A stretch of DNA of 64,000 nt from Schaalia hyovaginalis (GTDB lineage: Bacteria; Actinomycetota; Actinomycetes; Actinomycetales; Actinomycetaceae). Shown one piece after another: positions 18,193 through 27,074 of this stretch (its first letter is position 1; every line of letters starts with the position of its first letter). The stretch covers positions 2,046,001 to 2,110,000 of the forward strand of contig NZ_JACHMK010000001.1 of the NCBI RefSeq assembly GCF_014208035.1, written 5' to 3'. The notes under the pieces were generated by a model, which was given only the letters and a program-made list of their open reading frames with translations, was not told where the DNA came from and searched no databases. Position numbers and translations under genes: made by a program.

Positions 18193-18265
18193 GCCCCCGT
18201 AGCCCAACGGCAGAGGCATCCGACTTAAAATCGGCTCAGTGTCGGTTCGAATCCGACCGGGGGCA
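18193..18265 (+). tRNA. tRNA with anticodon UAA (Leu), short variable loop
   Basis: Folded by hand. Acceptor GCCCCCG/CGGGGGC is perfect (18193-18199 with 18258-18264), discriminator A at 18265, CCA not encoded. The D stem is GCC/GGC. The anticodon stem is 18219-18223 with 18231-18235 and has one mismatch at the base (U-C). Loop CTTAAAA gives anticodon UAA at 18226-18228, reading UUA leucine codons. The T stem GTCGG/CCGAC with loop TTCGAAT is perfect. The variable loop is only 5 bases (18236-18240), whereas leucine tRNAs normally have a long variable arm. It sits between the nhaA start and the 3' end of ppx. Confidence 0.9.
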
Positions 18266-18387
18266 CTTGAGGACGCGACCGGACGATCGGCGCGCGCCCG
18301 AACGGGCTCCGAGCGAGCCTCGGGCAGCGGTTACCGCCGGCATCGGGCGCCGTGCGGACCCGATGAGCCCCGCCCGGCCCGCCCGGG

Positions 18388-19368
18388 TCAGACGCGATCG
18401 GCGGCGATCGACATGGCGATGCCGTCGAGGATGTCGTGCTCCGAGGTGCAGGCGCTCGTGATCCGCGTGCCGCGCGTCGCGGCGCGCTCGACCACGCGGT
18501 GCACGATCCTCGACCAGATCAGGGCCCCGGCGGCGATGACGTCTTGACGGCCGTCGGGCATGAATCCGAGGGCGGCCTTCACCGCGACCGGCTGATCGAT
18601 CATGAAGCGCACGGCCTCGTCGATCTGGGCCAGGTCGAGACGCGCCCCGTGGATCTTCTCGGGCTGGTACGTCGACAATCCGAGGGCCTGCGCCGTCAGG
18701 GTCGTCACCGTACCGGCGACGCCGACGAGGGTCGCCACACGGTCCAGATCGACCACCCTTTCGGCGTTGTCGAGCTGCTCATCGATCCAGGCGGCGGCTC
18801 GCTCCTCCTCTTCGGCGGGGATCCCCTGCTCGGGGGGGCACCGGGCGAAGAATTTCTCGGTCACGCGCACGGCCCCCATGTCGACCGAGATCGCCTGACG
18901 CACCTTCGAGTCGCCGAGGACCAGCTCCGTCGAACCGCCGCCGATGTCCACGACGAGCATCGGGACGGGCTCGCCCGCCCCCAGCGCCGACACGGCGCCG
19001 GAGAAGGACAGCGCGGCCTCCTCGGTGCCCTCGACGACCTCGGGCTCGATGCCGAGCACGGCGCGAACGGCATCGACGAACTCCTGGCGGTTCTTAGCGT
19101 CCCTCGTCGCCGAGGTCGCCACGAAACGCACCGCGGTGGCGCCCAGACGATGGATCATGCGCTCGTACTCGACGACGGCATCGATCGTCCGATCGATCGC
19201 GGCCGGGTCGAGGCGCCCGCTCCGATCGACCCCCTGCCCGAGGCGGACGATGCGCATCTGGCGGGTGAGGTCCGTGAGCCCGAGGGACCCGTCCTCCCGC
19301 CTATGCGCGTCCGCGACGAGGAGTCGGATGGAGTTCGTTCCGCAATCGATGCCAGCTACACGAGTCAC
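18388..19368 (-). CDS. ppx: Ppx/GppA family exopolyphosphatase
   Basis: Hydrolyses the terminal phosphate of polyphosphate or pppGpp; family members of this short type (about 326 residues, lacking the C-terminal HD domain) are the usual actinobacterial form. The ASKHA ATPase fold shows GIDCGTNSIRLLVAD (phosphate 1) and VVDIGGGSTELVLG (phosphate 2), with the catalytic Glu in EGTEEAALSF. The GTG at 19368 is about 9 bases after GGGAGA; an in-frame start at 19386 is possible. It is the last gene of the eno-ftsB-DUF501-ppx run. A PPK2 kinase is encoded at 56.8 kb. Confidence 0.93.
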   Translation of the reverse strand: MTRVAGIDCGTNSIRLLVADAHRREDGSLGLTDLTRQMRIVRLGQGVDRSGRLDPAAIDRTIDAVVEYERMIHRLGATAVRFVATSATRDAKNRQEFVDAVRAVLGIEPEVVEGTEEAALSFSGAVSALGAGEPVPMLVVDIGGGSTELVLGDSKVRQAISVDMGAVRVTEKFFARCPPEQGIPAEEEERAAAWIDEQLDNAERVVDLDRVATLVGVAGTVTTLTAQALGLSTYQPEKIHGARLDLAQIDEAVRFMIDQPVAVKAALGFMPDGRQDVIAAGALIWSRIVHRVVERAATRGTRITSACTSEHDILDGIAMSIAADRV

Positions 19369-19402
19369 CGGAAGATTCTCCCACACGCCGGCAGTCGGCA
19401 GT

Positions 19403-19912
19403 TCAGCACGAACAGCGCGCCCTGCTCCACATTCCGCGTTCCTCCATCACTTCCAGGGCCCGATCCGCGATGGGATTCACTCCGGGGCCCGCCGCAAGCG
19501 CGTGACCGACGAGGGCGTGCAGGCACTTCACGCGCTCAGGCATTCCGCCCGCGGACACCCCCGCGATCTCTTCGACCTCGCCGAGGAGATCCCGGCGCGC
19601 GATGTAGTCGTGATGCGCCTGCGCATACCGCGCCCGCACCCCCTCGTCCTCGGCGAGCAGGGCGTTGTACTCCTCCATGACGTGCTCGGCCTCCAGCGTC
19701 GAACACGCCTTCACGATCGGGGGGCAGGTCAGGTAGAAGGTCGTCGGGAAGGGGCTGCCGTCCTCCAGGCGCGGAGCCGTCATCACGACGGTCGGACGAC
19801 CGCAGACGCAGCGCGCGGCGATCCCCACGACGCCCCTCGGCACTCGGCCGAGCTGTTCGCGCAGGACCTCGAGGTCCTCTTCCGTTGCCGGATCGACGGG
19901 AGCGGTGCTCAC
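19403..19912 (-). CDS. DUF501 domain protein
   Basis: A 169-residue actinobacterial protein of unknown function that is nearly always found between ftsB/divIC and ppx. Characteristic blocks are LGRVPRGVVGIAARCVCGRP, FPTTFYLTCPPIVKACSTLEA and GGMPERVKCLHALVGHALAAG. Cys and His residues in these blocks (CVCG, CP, CLHALVGH) look like metal ligands, but that is inference. The GTG start has AGGAGG 6 bases upstream. There is a 68-base gap from the ftsB-like gene. Confidence 0.92.
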   Translation of the reverse strand: MSTAPVDPATEEDLEVLREQLGRVPRGVVGIAARCVCGRPTVVMTAPRLEDGSPFPTTFYLTCPPIVKACSTLEAEHVMEEYNALLAEDEGVRARYAQAHHDYIARRDLLGEVEEIAGVSAGGMPERVKCLHALVGHALAAGPGVNPIADRALEVMEERGMWSRARCSC

Positions 19913-19980
19913 TGGAGCCTCCTTCGCTTCGAGCAGCCCGGTTCAACGAGGCCTGACCCTTGCTGCGACGTGAGTGCGGA

Positions 19981-20787
19981 CTACCCCGATCCGTCCGACT
20001 GACCCGCATCCGCACCCGGAACGGGGGTCGACTCGCGCGGCGAATCGGCTTCTTTGAGGAGGATACCGACCACCTGCACCCACGGGCGAGTCGGCCCCTG
20101 CGCCTGCGCCGCCGCGATCTGGGCCTCGTCCTGATAGTCCTCGCCCGGATCGACGACTGTGAACTGGGTTTCGCCCGGCTTCACGTACCCCAGCCGTTCA
20201 CGGGCCTGGGAGGCGATGTAGTCCGGGTTCTGCCACAGGTCGAGCTCCTGCTTCATCTCGTCATTGCGCTCCTGGGCCGCCTGCACGCGCGCCGTGATGT
20301 CGCGCAGTTCTTGCTCCTGGCGCCACCATGCGTACAGGTTCGGAACGAGGAGGACGGCGAGGACGCCCGCGAGGAGTATCACCGACAGGAGGCGCGTCGA
20401 GATCTCCAGGCCGCCGACCACGAAGGTGCGCCCATCGCGGACCCGCGACGCGCGCCCCTGCTCACGCGCCGAGTCCCGGCGCTCCCTCTGATCCCGATTC
20501 TTCGGCTGGCGCGGCCCGGTCGTCGCACGCGCGCGCGTCTGGCGGGCACGGCGATTCGAGGCGAAGGAACGGCTGGACGAGGGCGTGCGGCCCGAAGCGG
20601 CCGAGCGCTTCGACGATGACGACTCCGCATTTCCCGCGGGCTCCCCGCCCGAGGCACGAGCGCCGCCGGACAAGCCCCCGCGCCGCGACGAAGCGGTGCG
20701 CCCGGCCGCAGCGGGTCGAGCATTGTCGCTCTGACCCGCGGGTCGTCTCGGGGCGTGCGGACGCCCGTTGCGCGGTGAAGAAGCCAT
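19981..20787 (-). CDS. FtsB/DivIC septum formation initiator-like protein
   Basis: A bitopic division protein of 268 residues. The first 110 residues are basic and Ser/Arg/Ala-rich, predicted cytosolic and disordered. One membrane helix (STRLLSVILLAGVLAVLLVP, near 130) is followed by an extracellular coiled coil (ELRDITARVQAAQERNDEMK) and the family motif LGYVKPGETQFTVV. FtsB/DivIC bridges FtsL and FtsQ in the divisome. The tail is acidic and Gly/Ser-rich. Position after eno is conserved in actinobacteria. The start at 20787 is chosen for its ATG; the basic N-terminus makes the exact start uncertain. Confidence 0.88.
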   Translation of the reverse strand: MASSPRNGRPHAPRRPAGQSDNARPAAAGRTASSRRGGLSGGARASGGEPAGNAESSSSKRSAASGRTPSSSRSFASNRRARQTRARATTGPRQPKNRDQRERRDSAREQGRASRVRDGRTFVVGGLEISTRLLSVILLAGVLAVLLVPNLYAWWRQEQELRDITARVQAAQERNDEMKQELDLWQNPDYIASQARERLGYVKPGETQFTVVDPGEDYQDEAQIAAAQAQGPTRPWVQVVGILLKEADSPRESTPVPGADAGQSDGSG

Positions 20788-20949
20788 GGGACCATGGTGC
20801 CCCACGCGCGCCCTCGCGTCGCATCGGAGCCCCGGCGCGCCCCGAGCAGTCGCGAGGCGCACACGCACGGGCCCGGGGTCCGGGCCGCTCCCGCTTCACC
20901 GGGTCGGGCGGTCGGCGCGCGGCCCCGCCGCGCCCCCGGGCGGAAAGGG

Positions 20950-20984
20950 CCGGAGCCCCGGACCGTGATGGTCCGGGGCTCCGG
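20950..20984 (-). terminator. Hairpin downstream of eno
   Basis: CCGGAGCCCCGGACC at 20950-20964 pairs perfectly with 20970-20984 around a 5-base loop, 33 bases past the eno stop. It separates highly expressed eno from the ftsB-like gene. Confidence 0.75.
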
Positions 20985-21017
20985 GTTGCGTCAGGCGGAG
21001 GCGTCCCGCCCCGCGTC

Positions 21018-22397
<1,380 letters not shown>

Positions 22398-22547
22398 TCA
22401 GCCGAGGGGCGCACAGGGATCCGCTCAGGCGCGACATTGGTCCCGGATGGGCCCCGGGCCGGTGGAGTGATGCATCACAGCCGCCCGATCGTCCTCGTCG
22501 ACGAGGGCGGGGCGGATCCTTCGAACCCGGCGCCCGCCGGGCCACGC

Positions 22548-23126
22548 CTACTGGGGGAGGACGCCCTCGGCGCCTTCGGCGGCCGCGAGGTCCGACAGTT
22601 CGACGACATCGCCGAACCTGGGCGGAACAGCGGTCCCATCGGGCAGGGCGCTCCCGTAGCGCGGATTGATCTCGACCTGCTGGGAGGCGGCGATCTCCTG
22701 GAACTTCTGCTGAGCCTCCGCGACGGTCTGCTCATCGAGGGCGCCGATCTGCGAATTGATGACCGTGTAGCGCAGGATCTCGGTCAGCACCTTGCCGATC
22801 CCGTCCTCGGGGGCCACGACCTTGCCGGAGGCCACGAGGCCGTCGAGGTGGGCCTGGACCTCTTCATCTCCCGCTGCGAGATCGAGCTCGTCGGCGAGCT
22901 CGGTGAGCTTGAGGGCATTGGGGACCATACGGACCACCGTCGAGCGGTCGAGGGTCTTACCGGTGAGCGCCGCGTAGTCCTCGACTCCGCGGGTGATGTC
23001 CGCTTCCGAGTAGGCGACCCCGTTGACACTGACTGCGGTGCCGGGCTGGGCGGTGCAGGCCCCCAGTCCGAGCACGCCGATCGACGCGGCGGCGATCAAT
23101 GCCGCGGTCTTGACTCTCACAACCAT
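22548..23126 (-). CDS. SurA-N-like secreted lipoprotein
   Basis: A 192-residue lipoprotein with signal peptide and lipobox LGAC at about 21-24. The mature part (AVSVNGVAYSEADITRGVED, then helical segments) resembles the N-terminal chaperone domain of SurA/PrsA/trigger-factor-type proteins without a rotamase domain. Such a lipoprotein (LpqU-region equivalents) lies upstream of eno in other actinobacteria. It probably assists secreted protein folding at the outer face of the membrane; that role is inference. It is co-directional with eno, 250 bases away. Confidence 0.8.
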   Translation of the reverse strand: MVVRVKTAALIAAASIGVLGLGACTAQPGTAVSVNGVAYSEADITRGVEDYAALTGKTLDRSTVVRMVPNALKLTELADELDLAAGDEEVQAHLDGLVASGKVVAPEDGIGKVLTEILRYTVINSQIGALDEQTVAEAQQKFQEIAASQQVEINPRYGSALPDGTAVPPRFGDVVELSDLAAAEGAEGVLPQ

Positions 23127-23273
23127 GTCCTTCCTGACGGTGGCCCCGCTTGACCGCGGCCAGTGTAGACCAGACGGCTGTGAATCCTCGAAGACCTCAC
23201 CGACACCCGCTCAACACTCGTCTCCCCTCACGCCCCGCCAGCGGCATCCGCACCTCGACCATCCGAATTGAGA

Positions 23274-23285
23274 GGTTTCGAAACC
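23274..23285. promoter_or_regulatory. 12-bp perfect palindrome upstream of the export operon
   Basis: GGTTTCGAAACC is followed closely by the related half AAATCGAAACCG. It lies between the divergent SurA-like lipoprotein and export operon and is the best operator candidate in that 368-base intergenic stretch. No dedicated regulator gene is adjacent. Confidence 0.4.
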
Positions 23286-23391
23286 AAATCGAAACCGAGG
23301 AAGGTGTCGACCGTCACAAGCGAAGACGATAGCCTCTCCTCCGTCGGAGACACCGACGCATCCGCCACGTACTTAAACGGGAGGTTCAGCA

Positions 23392-23445
23392 ATGAGGACA
23401 CTGAAGTCCCGCTCGCAAGGGCTTCGCGCCTGGTGGGAAGGGTGA
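23392..23445 (+). CDS. Possible 17-codon leader peptide
   Basis: A short frame, MRTLKSRSQGLRAWWEG, begins at an ATG 8 bases after GGGAGG and stops 49 bases before the lipoprotein start. It is basic and ends with two adjacent Trp codons. The good ribosome-binding site in otherwise non-coding DNA is the only support. It could be an upstream regulatory ORF, or chance. Confidence 0.3.
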   Translation: MRTLKSRSQGLRAWWEG

Positions 23446-23494
23446 TCCTTCAATTCCCGGTGGATGCGGGCGGAGTCGGAGGAGGGACTGACTC

Positions 23495-24142
23495 GTGAAA
23501 CAACCGTTTGCAGTCGCGGTCTCAGCACTCTGCTTGGCGACGGTCCTCGGGGCGTGTTCTTCACCGGAGACCCACTCGCCTCCCCTCACCCGCTACAGCC
23601 CCGAATCATCAGAATCAAGCGGGGCTTCAGCCTCAATGGGCGAGGCAGAAGATGTCGATTTGTCCGTTTTCGACTCGGCGGGAAGCCTTCCGCCCGCCGC
23701 GAACGACAATGAATTCAATCGGCAGGTGACGGAGTGGAACACCGCATTCGCCTCCTGCCTCAACGACCGCGGGTGGACCGAGATCGCAGTCACCGCCCCC
23801 GACACGCCGAATGTCGCCCTCGACCTCGCCGGGATCGACGGCCAATTCTCCGCCTTCAACGCTGATGCCAGAGAATGCGCGCATGCCGTGGGGCCCAGCC
23901 CGACGAGCCCGCCGCTGACAGCGGAATACGCAGCGGCGAAGTACGCCGACCGATTGCGGCTGAAGACCTGCTTGGAAGCCGAGGACTACGCGATCTCGGA
24001 CCCGCCGACGCAGGAATCCTTCACTGATGACCTTCTCAACGGGCGCCCGACCTGGGACCCCCTCCGGGATGTCGGCGAAGGACATTCGGGCGGCGAATAC
24101 CGGTCCTTCGAAGAGCTGTACGGCATCTGCCCGTGGGAGTGA
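23495..24142 (+). CDS. Lipoprotein of the export operon
   Basis: A 215-residue lipoprotein: signal peptide KQPFAVAVSALCLATVLGAC with the lipidated Cys near residue 21. The mature part is acidic with six or so Cys residues (ASCLNDRGW, RECAHAV, LKTCLEAEDY, YGICPWE) likely paired in disulfides. Proteins of this kind accompany peptidoglycan-binding efflux adaptors in Gram-positives, but no named domain is evident. The GTG start follows GAGGAGGG. Its stop overlaps the adaptor start region, so translation is probably coupled. Confidence 0.78.
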   Translation: MKQPFAVAVSALCLATVLGACSSPETHSPPLTRYSPESSESSGASASMGEAEDVDLSVFDSAGSLPPAANDNEFNRQVTEWNTAFASCLNDRGWTEIAVTAPDTPNVALDLAGIDGQFSAFNADARECAHAVGPSPTSPPLTAEYAAAKYADRLRLKTCLEAEDYAISDPPTQESFTDDLLNGRPTWDPLRDVGEGHSGGEYRSFEELYGICPWE

Positions 24143-24144
24143 GC

Positions 24145-25266
24145 ATGTCCGCCGTCCGCCGTCTCCCCCGTTTTCTCGCCGCCGGGCTCGCCCTCCTGTG
24201 CTTCGGAGCGCTCGGCGGGTGGTCGCTGCACGTCCTCCTCGCTCCCCCGACTCCGAGCGAAACGCCCTCCCCCTATGCGATCGTCACCGCAGAGACGGGG
24301 ACACTCGGCCGCATGCTCACCCTCAACGCCTCGGCTGAGCGAACAAGCGGGACGACCCTGCCGACCCAGCTCGAAGGCACGCTGACCTCGCTCGACGCAG
24401 CCGAGGGGGAGCCCAAGCAGATCGGCGACCTCCTCTACACGGTCGACATGAACCCCGTCGTCCTCGCTCACGGCGAGGTCCCCGCCTACAGGGAACTCGC
24501 CGAGGGGATGAGGGGCCCCGACGTCGCTCAGCTCCAAGGATTCCTCAATACGATCGGCGGCTACGGCCTCGCCGAGGACGGGAACTTCGGAGCGCAGACG
24601 AGGAATGCCGTTCTCGACTGGAACATGGGGCTCGGCTTCGCAAACGAGGCGAGCGTCCCCCTCGGGCGCCTCCTCTTCACCTCGCATGTGCCGACGGCCC
24701 TGACTTGGGCGGAAGGCGTCGATATCGGAATGCCCGTCCGCGTCGGAGACGCGATCGCGAAGACGCTCCAATCCGAGCCGCGCTTCACGATGACGATCCC
24801 GAGCGGGCAGCTCTCCATCATCTCCGCGGGAATGCCCGCCTCAATCGCGATGGGATCGAGCATCTGGGCCGCACGCATCGGTCCGATCACGATCGACGAG
24901 GAAACCTCAGAGGCGAAAGCCCAGCTCGTCCCCGTCGAAGGCGCGGATTCGATCTGCGGCGACGAATGCGCACTCATCGGGGTCGAAGGCGCGAAAGGAC
25001 TCCCGACGTCGATCACCGTCGTCCCCGAGATCACCGGCGTGATCGTGCCGACTGCGGCTCTTCGCGTCGACGCCGACGCGAAGACGGTGCTCATCTCCGA
25101 GGACGGGACCCTGCTCCCCGTCGAGGTCCTCACAAGCACGCAGGGCCGATCCGTCGTCTCCGGGATCGACGAGGGCACTCGCGTGAGGGTTCTCGCCGAC
25201 GAAGGAGGCGCGGCTTCGCCCGGCGACGAACCCGCGTCTGACGATTCCTCCTCATCGGCGCGGTGA
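24145..25266 (+). CDS. Membrane-anchored adaptor with peptidoglycan-binding domain
   Basis: A 373-residue protein with an N-terminal membrane anchor (about 8-30), a biotinyl-lipoyl-like stretch (TLPTQLEGTLTSLDAAEGEP, cf. periplasmic adaptors) and an inserted PG_binding_1 domain (LAEGMRGPDVAQLQGFLNTI ... GNFGAQTRNAVLDWN, about 112-155). The C-terminal half has beta-barrel segments like HlyD/MacA proteins (VPTAALRVDADAKTVLI). Such adaptors pair with MacB/FtsX-type ABC systems in Gram-positives. It lies directly between the lipoprotein and the ATPase (overlap of 4 bases with the next start). The cargo is unknown. Confidence 0.85.
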   Translation: MSAVRRLPRFLAAGLALLCFGALGGWSLHVLLAPPTPSETPSPYAIVTAETGTLGRMLTLNASAERTSGTTLPTQLEGTLTSLDAAEGEPKQIGDLLYTVDMNPVVLAHGEVPAYRELAEGMRGPDVAQLQGFLNTIGGYGLAEDGNFGAQTRNAVLDWNMGLGFANEASVPLGRLLFTSHVPTALTWAEGVDIGMPVRVGDAIAKTLQSEPRFTMTIPSGQLSIISAGMPASIAMGSSIWAARIGPITIDEETSEAKAQLVPVEGADSICGDECALIGVEGAKGLPTSITVVPEITGVIVPTAALRVDADAKTVLISEDGTLLPVEVLTSTQGRSVVSGIDEGTRVRVLADEGGAASPGDEPASDDSSSSAR

Positions 25267-25925
25267 GAACGATGCCGCTCCTTGAAGCGCGGAGGGTCGC
25301 CTTCGCCTACCCGCGCACCCCGGCTCCCGTCGTCGACGCGTGGTCCGATTCCTTCGAATCCGGCTCGCTCACCGCGATCACAGGAGGCTCCGGGACGGGC
25401 AAGTCGACGAGGCTCTTCCTCCTCGCGACCCTCCTGCGCCCGGATTCCGGCGAGATCGTCTTCGAGGGGACGAGGATCGACGCGCTCACAGACTCCGCCC
25501 GTTCGCGCTTCCGCGCGGAGAGATGCGGATTCATCTTCCAGGACGCCGCGCTCGACCCGACGCGTTCCGTCCTCGACAACATCACGGAATCCGCTCTCTA
25601 CCGCGGACAGTCCCGTCGCGAGGCCGAAACACGCGCCCGAGAACTCCTTGACGCCGTCGGACTCGATCTTCCGGCGCATCGGCGCCCCGGAGAGCTTTCG
25701 GGCGGGCAGGCGCAGAGGATCGCACTGTGCCGCGCACTCGTGAGTGATCCGACTGTGATCTTCGCCGACGAGCCGACGGGCAACCTCGACTCCCGCACGG
25801 GCGGACTCGTCATGGAGATCCTCGCCGAGAGGGCCCGCGAAGGAGCGCTCGTCATCGTCGTCACCCACGATGCGCCGATCGCCGCCCTCGCCGATCGGCG
25901 CATCGATATCGGGGAGGGCGAATGA
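25263..25925 (+). CDS. ABC transporter ATPase (MacB/LolD type)
   Basis: A 220-residue ATPase with Walker A GGSGTGKSTR (about 40-49), Q-loop FIFQDAALD, signature LSGGQAQRIALCRAL, Walker B VIFADEPTGNLDS and the H-loop VTHD. The EPTGNLDS wording is characteristic of the LolD/MacB/FtsE subgroup that drives FtsX-fold permeases. It begins at a GTG overlapping the adaptor stop, or at the ATG 9 bases later, and overlaps the permease start by 4 bases: a tightly coupled operon. Confidence 0.92.
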   Translation: MRTMPLLEARRVAFAYPRTPAPVVDAWSDSFESGSLTAITGGSGTGKSTRLFLLATLLRPDSGEIVFEGTRIDALTDSARSRFRAERCGFIFQDAALDPTRSVLDNITESALYRGQSRREAETRARELLDAVGLDLPAHRRPGELSGGQAQRIALCRALVSDPTVIFADEPTGNLDSRTGGLVMEILAERAREGALVIVVTHDAPIAALADRRIDIGEGE

Positions 25926-27031
25926 CCTCCCCGCTCCCCCTGCTGAGAGAGATCCGCGCGAGTGCGCTCGCCCAGCGCCTTGCCTCCCTCGTCGTCGGAC
26001 TCATCATGGCGATCGCCACGGCTTCAGTCATCGCGACCGCCGGCTACGCCGCGGGACGCCAGCAGCAGATCCTCTCGACGATCGACGACATGGGCACGCG
26101 ATCCCTCACCATCCGCACCGCCCAATCCGACTCCCCGCTCACGTTAGGACTCGCAAACGCACTCGCCGGATACGACATCGTCGCTCAGACCACGGCCTTC
26201 TCCGAGGTCTTCGACGTGTCGGCCCGCACCGACTCCGGGGCGCCTCGTGTCAGCGCACGGCGCGTCTACGGGCGTTGGGCGACCGAACGAGAGGATCGGC
26301 TCGACAAGTCCCATCCGCCCGTCCCCGTCAGGGCGATCGCCTCTCCCGGCGTCCTCGACCGACTCGGACTCGCACCCTCGGGCGGAGCGGTGCGCACCAT
26401 CGATGACGGCCCGGAATTCCAAGTCGTCGCAGAAGAAGCACTCCCGGAGTTCCTCGACGACTACGTCCCGACGATCCTCATCCCGACTCGCGCCGATCCC
26501 ACCACACCGGTCGCATCGATCCTCATCGTCGCGGACTCCGCAGCGAATCTCCCCTTCGTTGAACGACTCGTCATCGATCATCTGTCGGGGATCCCCTCCT
26601 CGACCTACACCCTCGCTTCTTCGCAGCAGTTCGCCGCGCTTCGCACCGCCCTCGACGGTTCGCTCACTTCTTCGAACCGGACTCTCATCCTCGCGACGCT
26701 CACGATCGCAGCAGTCTCAGCGATGATCGTCGTCTGGGGGACGGTCCTCATGCGCCGCAAGGACTTCGGGCGCCGACGAGCCCTCGGGGCGACACGGACG
26801 ACCATCCTCGTCCTCACCATCGGCCAGGTCGCACTCGCCTCCATCGTCGGAGCATTCCTCGGCACGGGAGCAGGGCTCGTCCTGCTCCTCGCACGCGGCG
26901 CGCCCCTTCCCGGAGGAGCCTTCGTCTGCGCAGGCGCCTCGGCCCTCGTCCTCAGCTCCTGCACCTTGGCGGTCCTCCCTGCGGCGTGGGCGTCTGCCCG
27001 CGATCCCCTCCACGAACTGCGAGTGCCCTAG
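25922..27031 (+). CDS. FtsX/MacB-fold ABC permease
   Basis: A 369-residue permease. Helix 1 (about 20-45) is followed by a large extracytoplasmic domain of about 190 residues, then three C-terminal helices with GTVLMRRKDFGRRRALGATRTTILVLT between them: the FtsX-domain coupling loop. It forms a mechanotransmission-type exporter with the ATPase and adaptor rather than a classical pore. The codon at 26144-26146 is TTA (Leu), the only in-frame TTA I found in any gene of the window. Substrate unknown. Confidence 0.88.
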   Translation: MTSPLPLLREIRASALAQRLASLVVGLIMAIATASVIATAGYAAGRQQQILSTIDDMGTRSLTIRTAQSDSPLTLGLANALAGYDIVAQTTAFSEVFDVSARTDSGAPRVSARRVYGRWATEREDRLDKSHPPVPVRAIASPGVLDRLGLAPSGGAVRTIDDGPEFQVVAEEALPEFLDDYVPTILIPTRADPTTPVASILIVADSAANLPFVERLVIDHLSGIPSSTYTLASSQQFAALRTALDGSLTSSNRTLILATLTIAAVSAMIVVWGTVLMRRKDFGRRRALGATRTTILVLTIGQVALASIVGAFLGTGAGLVLLLARGAPLPGGAFVCAGASALVLSSCTLAVLPAAWASARDPLHELRVP

Positions 27032-27074
27032 CACGAAGCAGAACCGGGAATCGAGCTCCCGGCACGCAGCCGCG

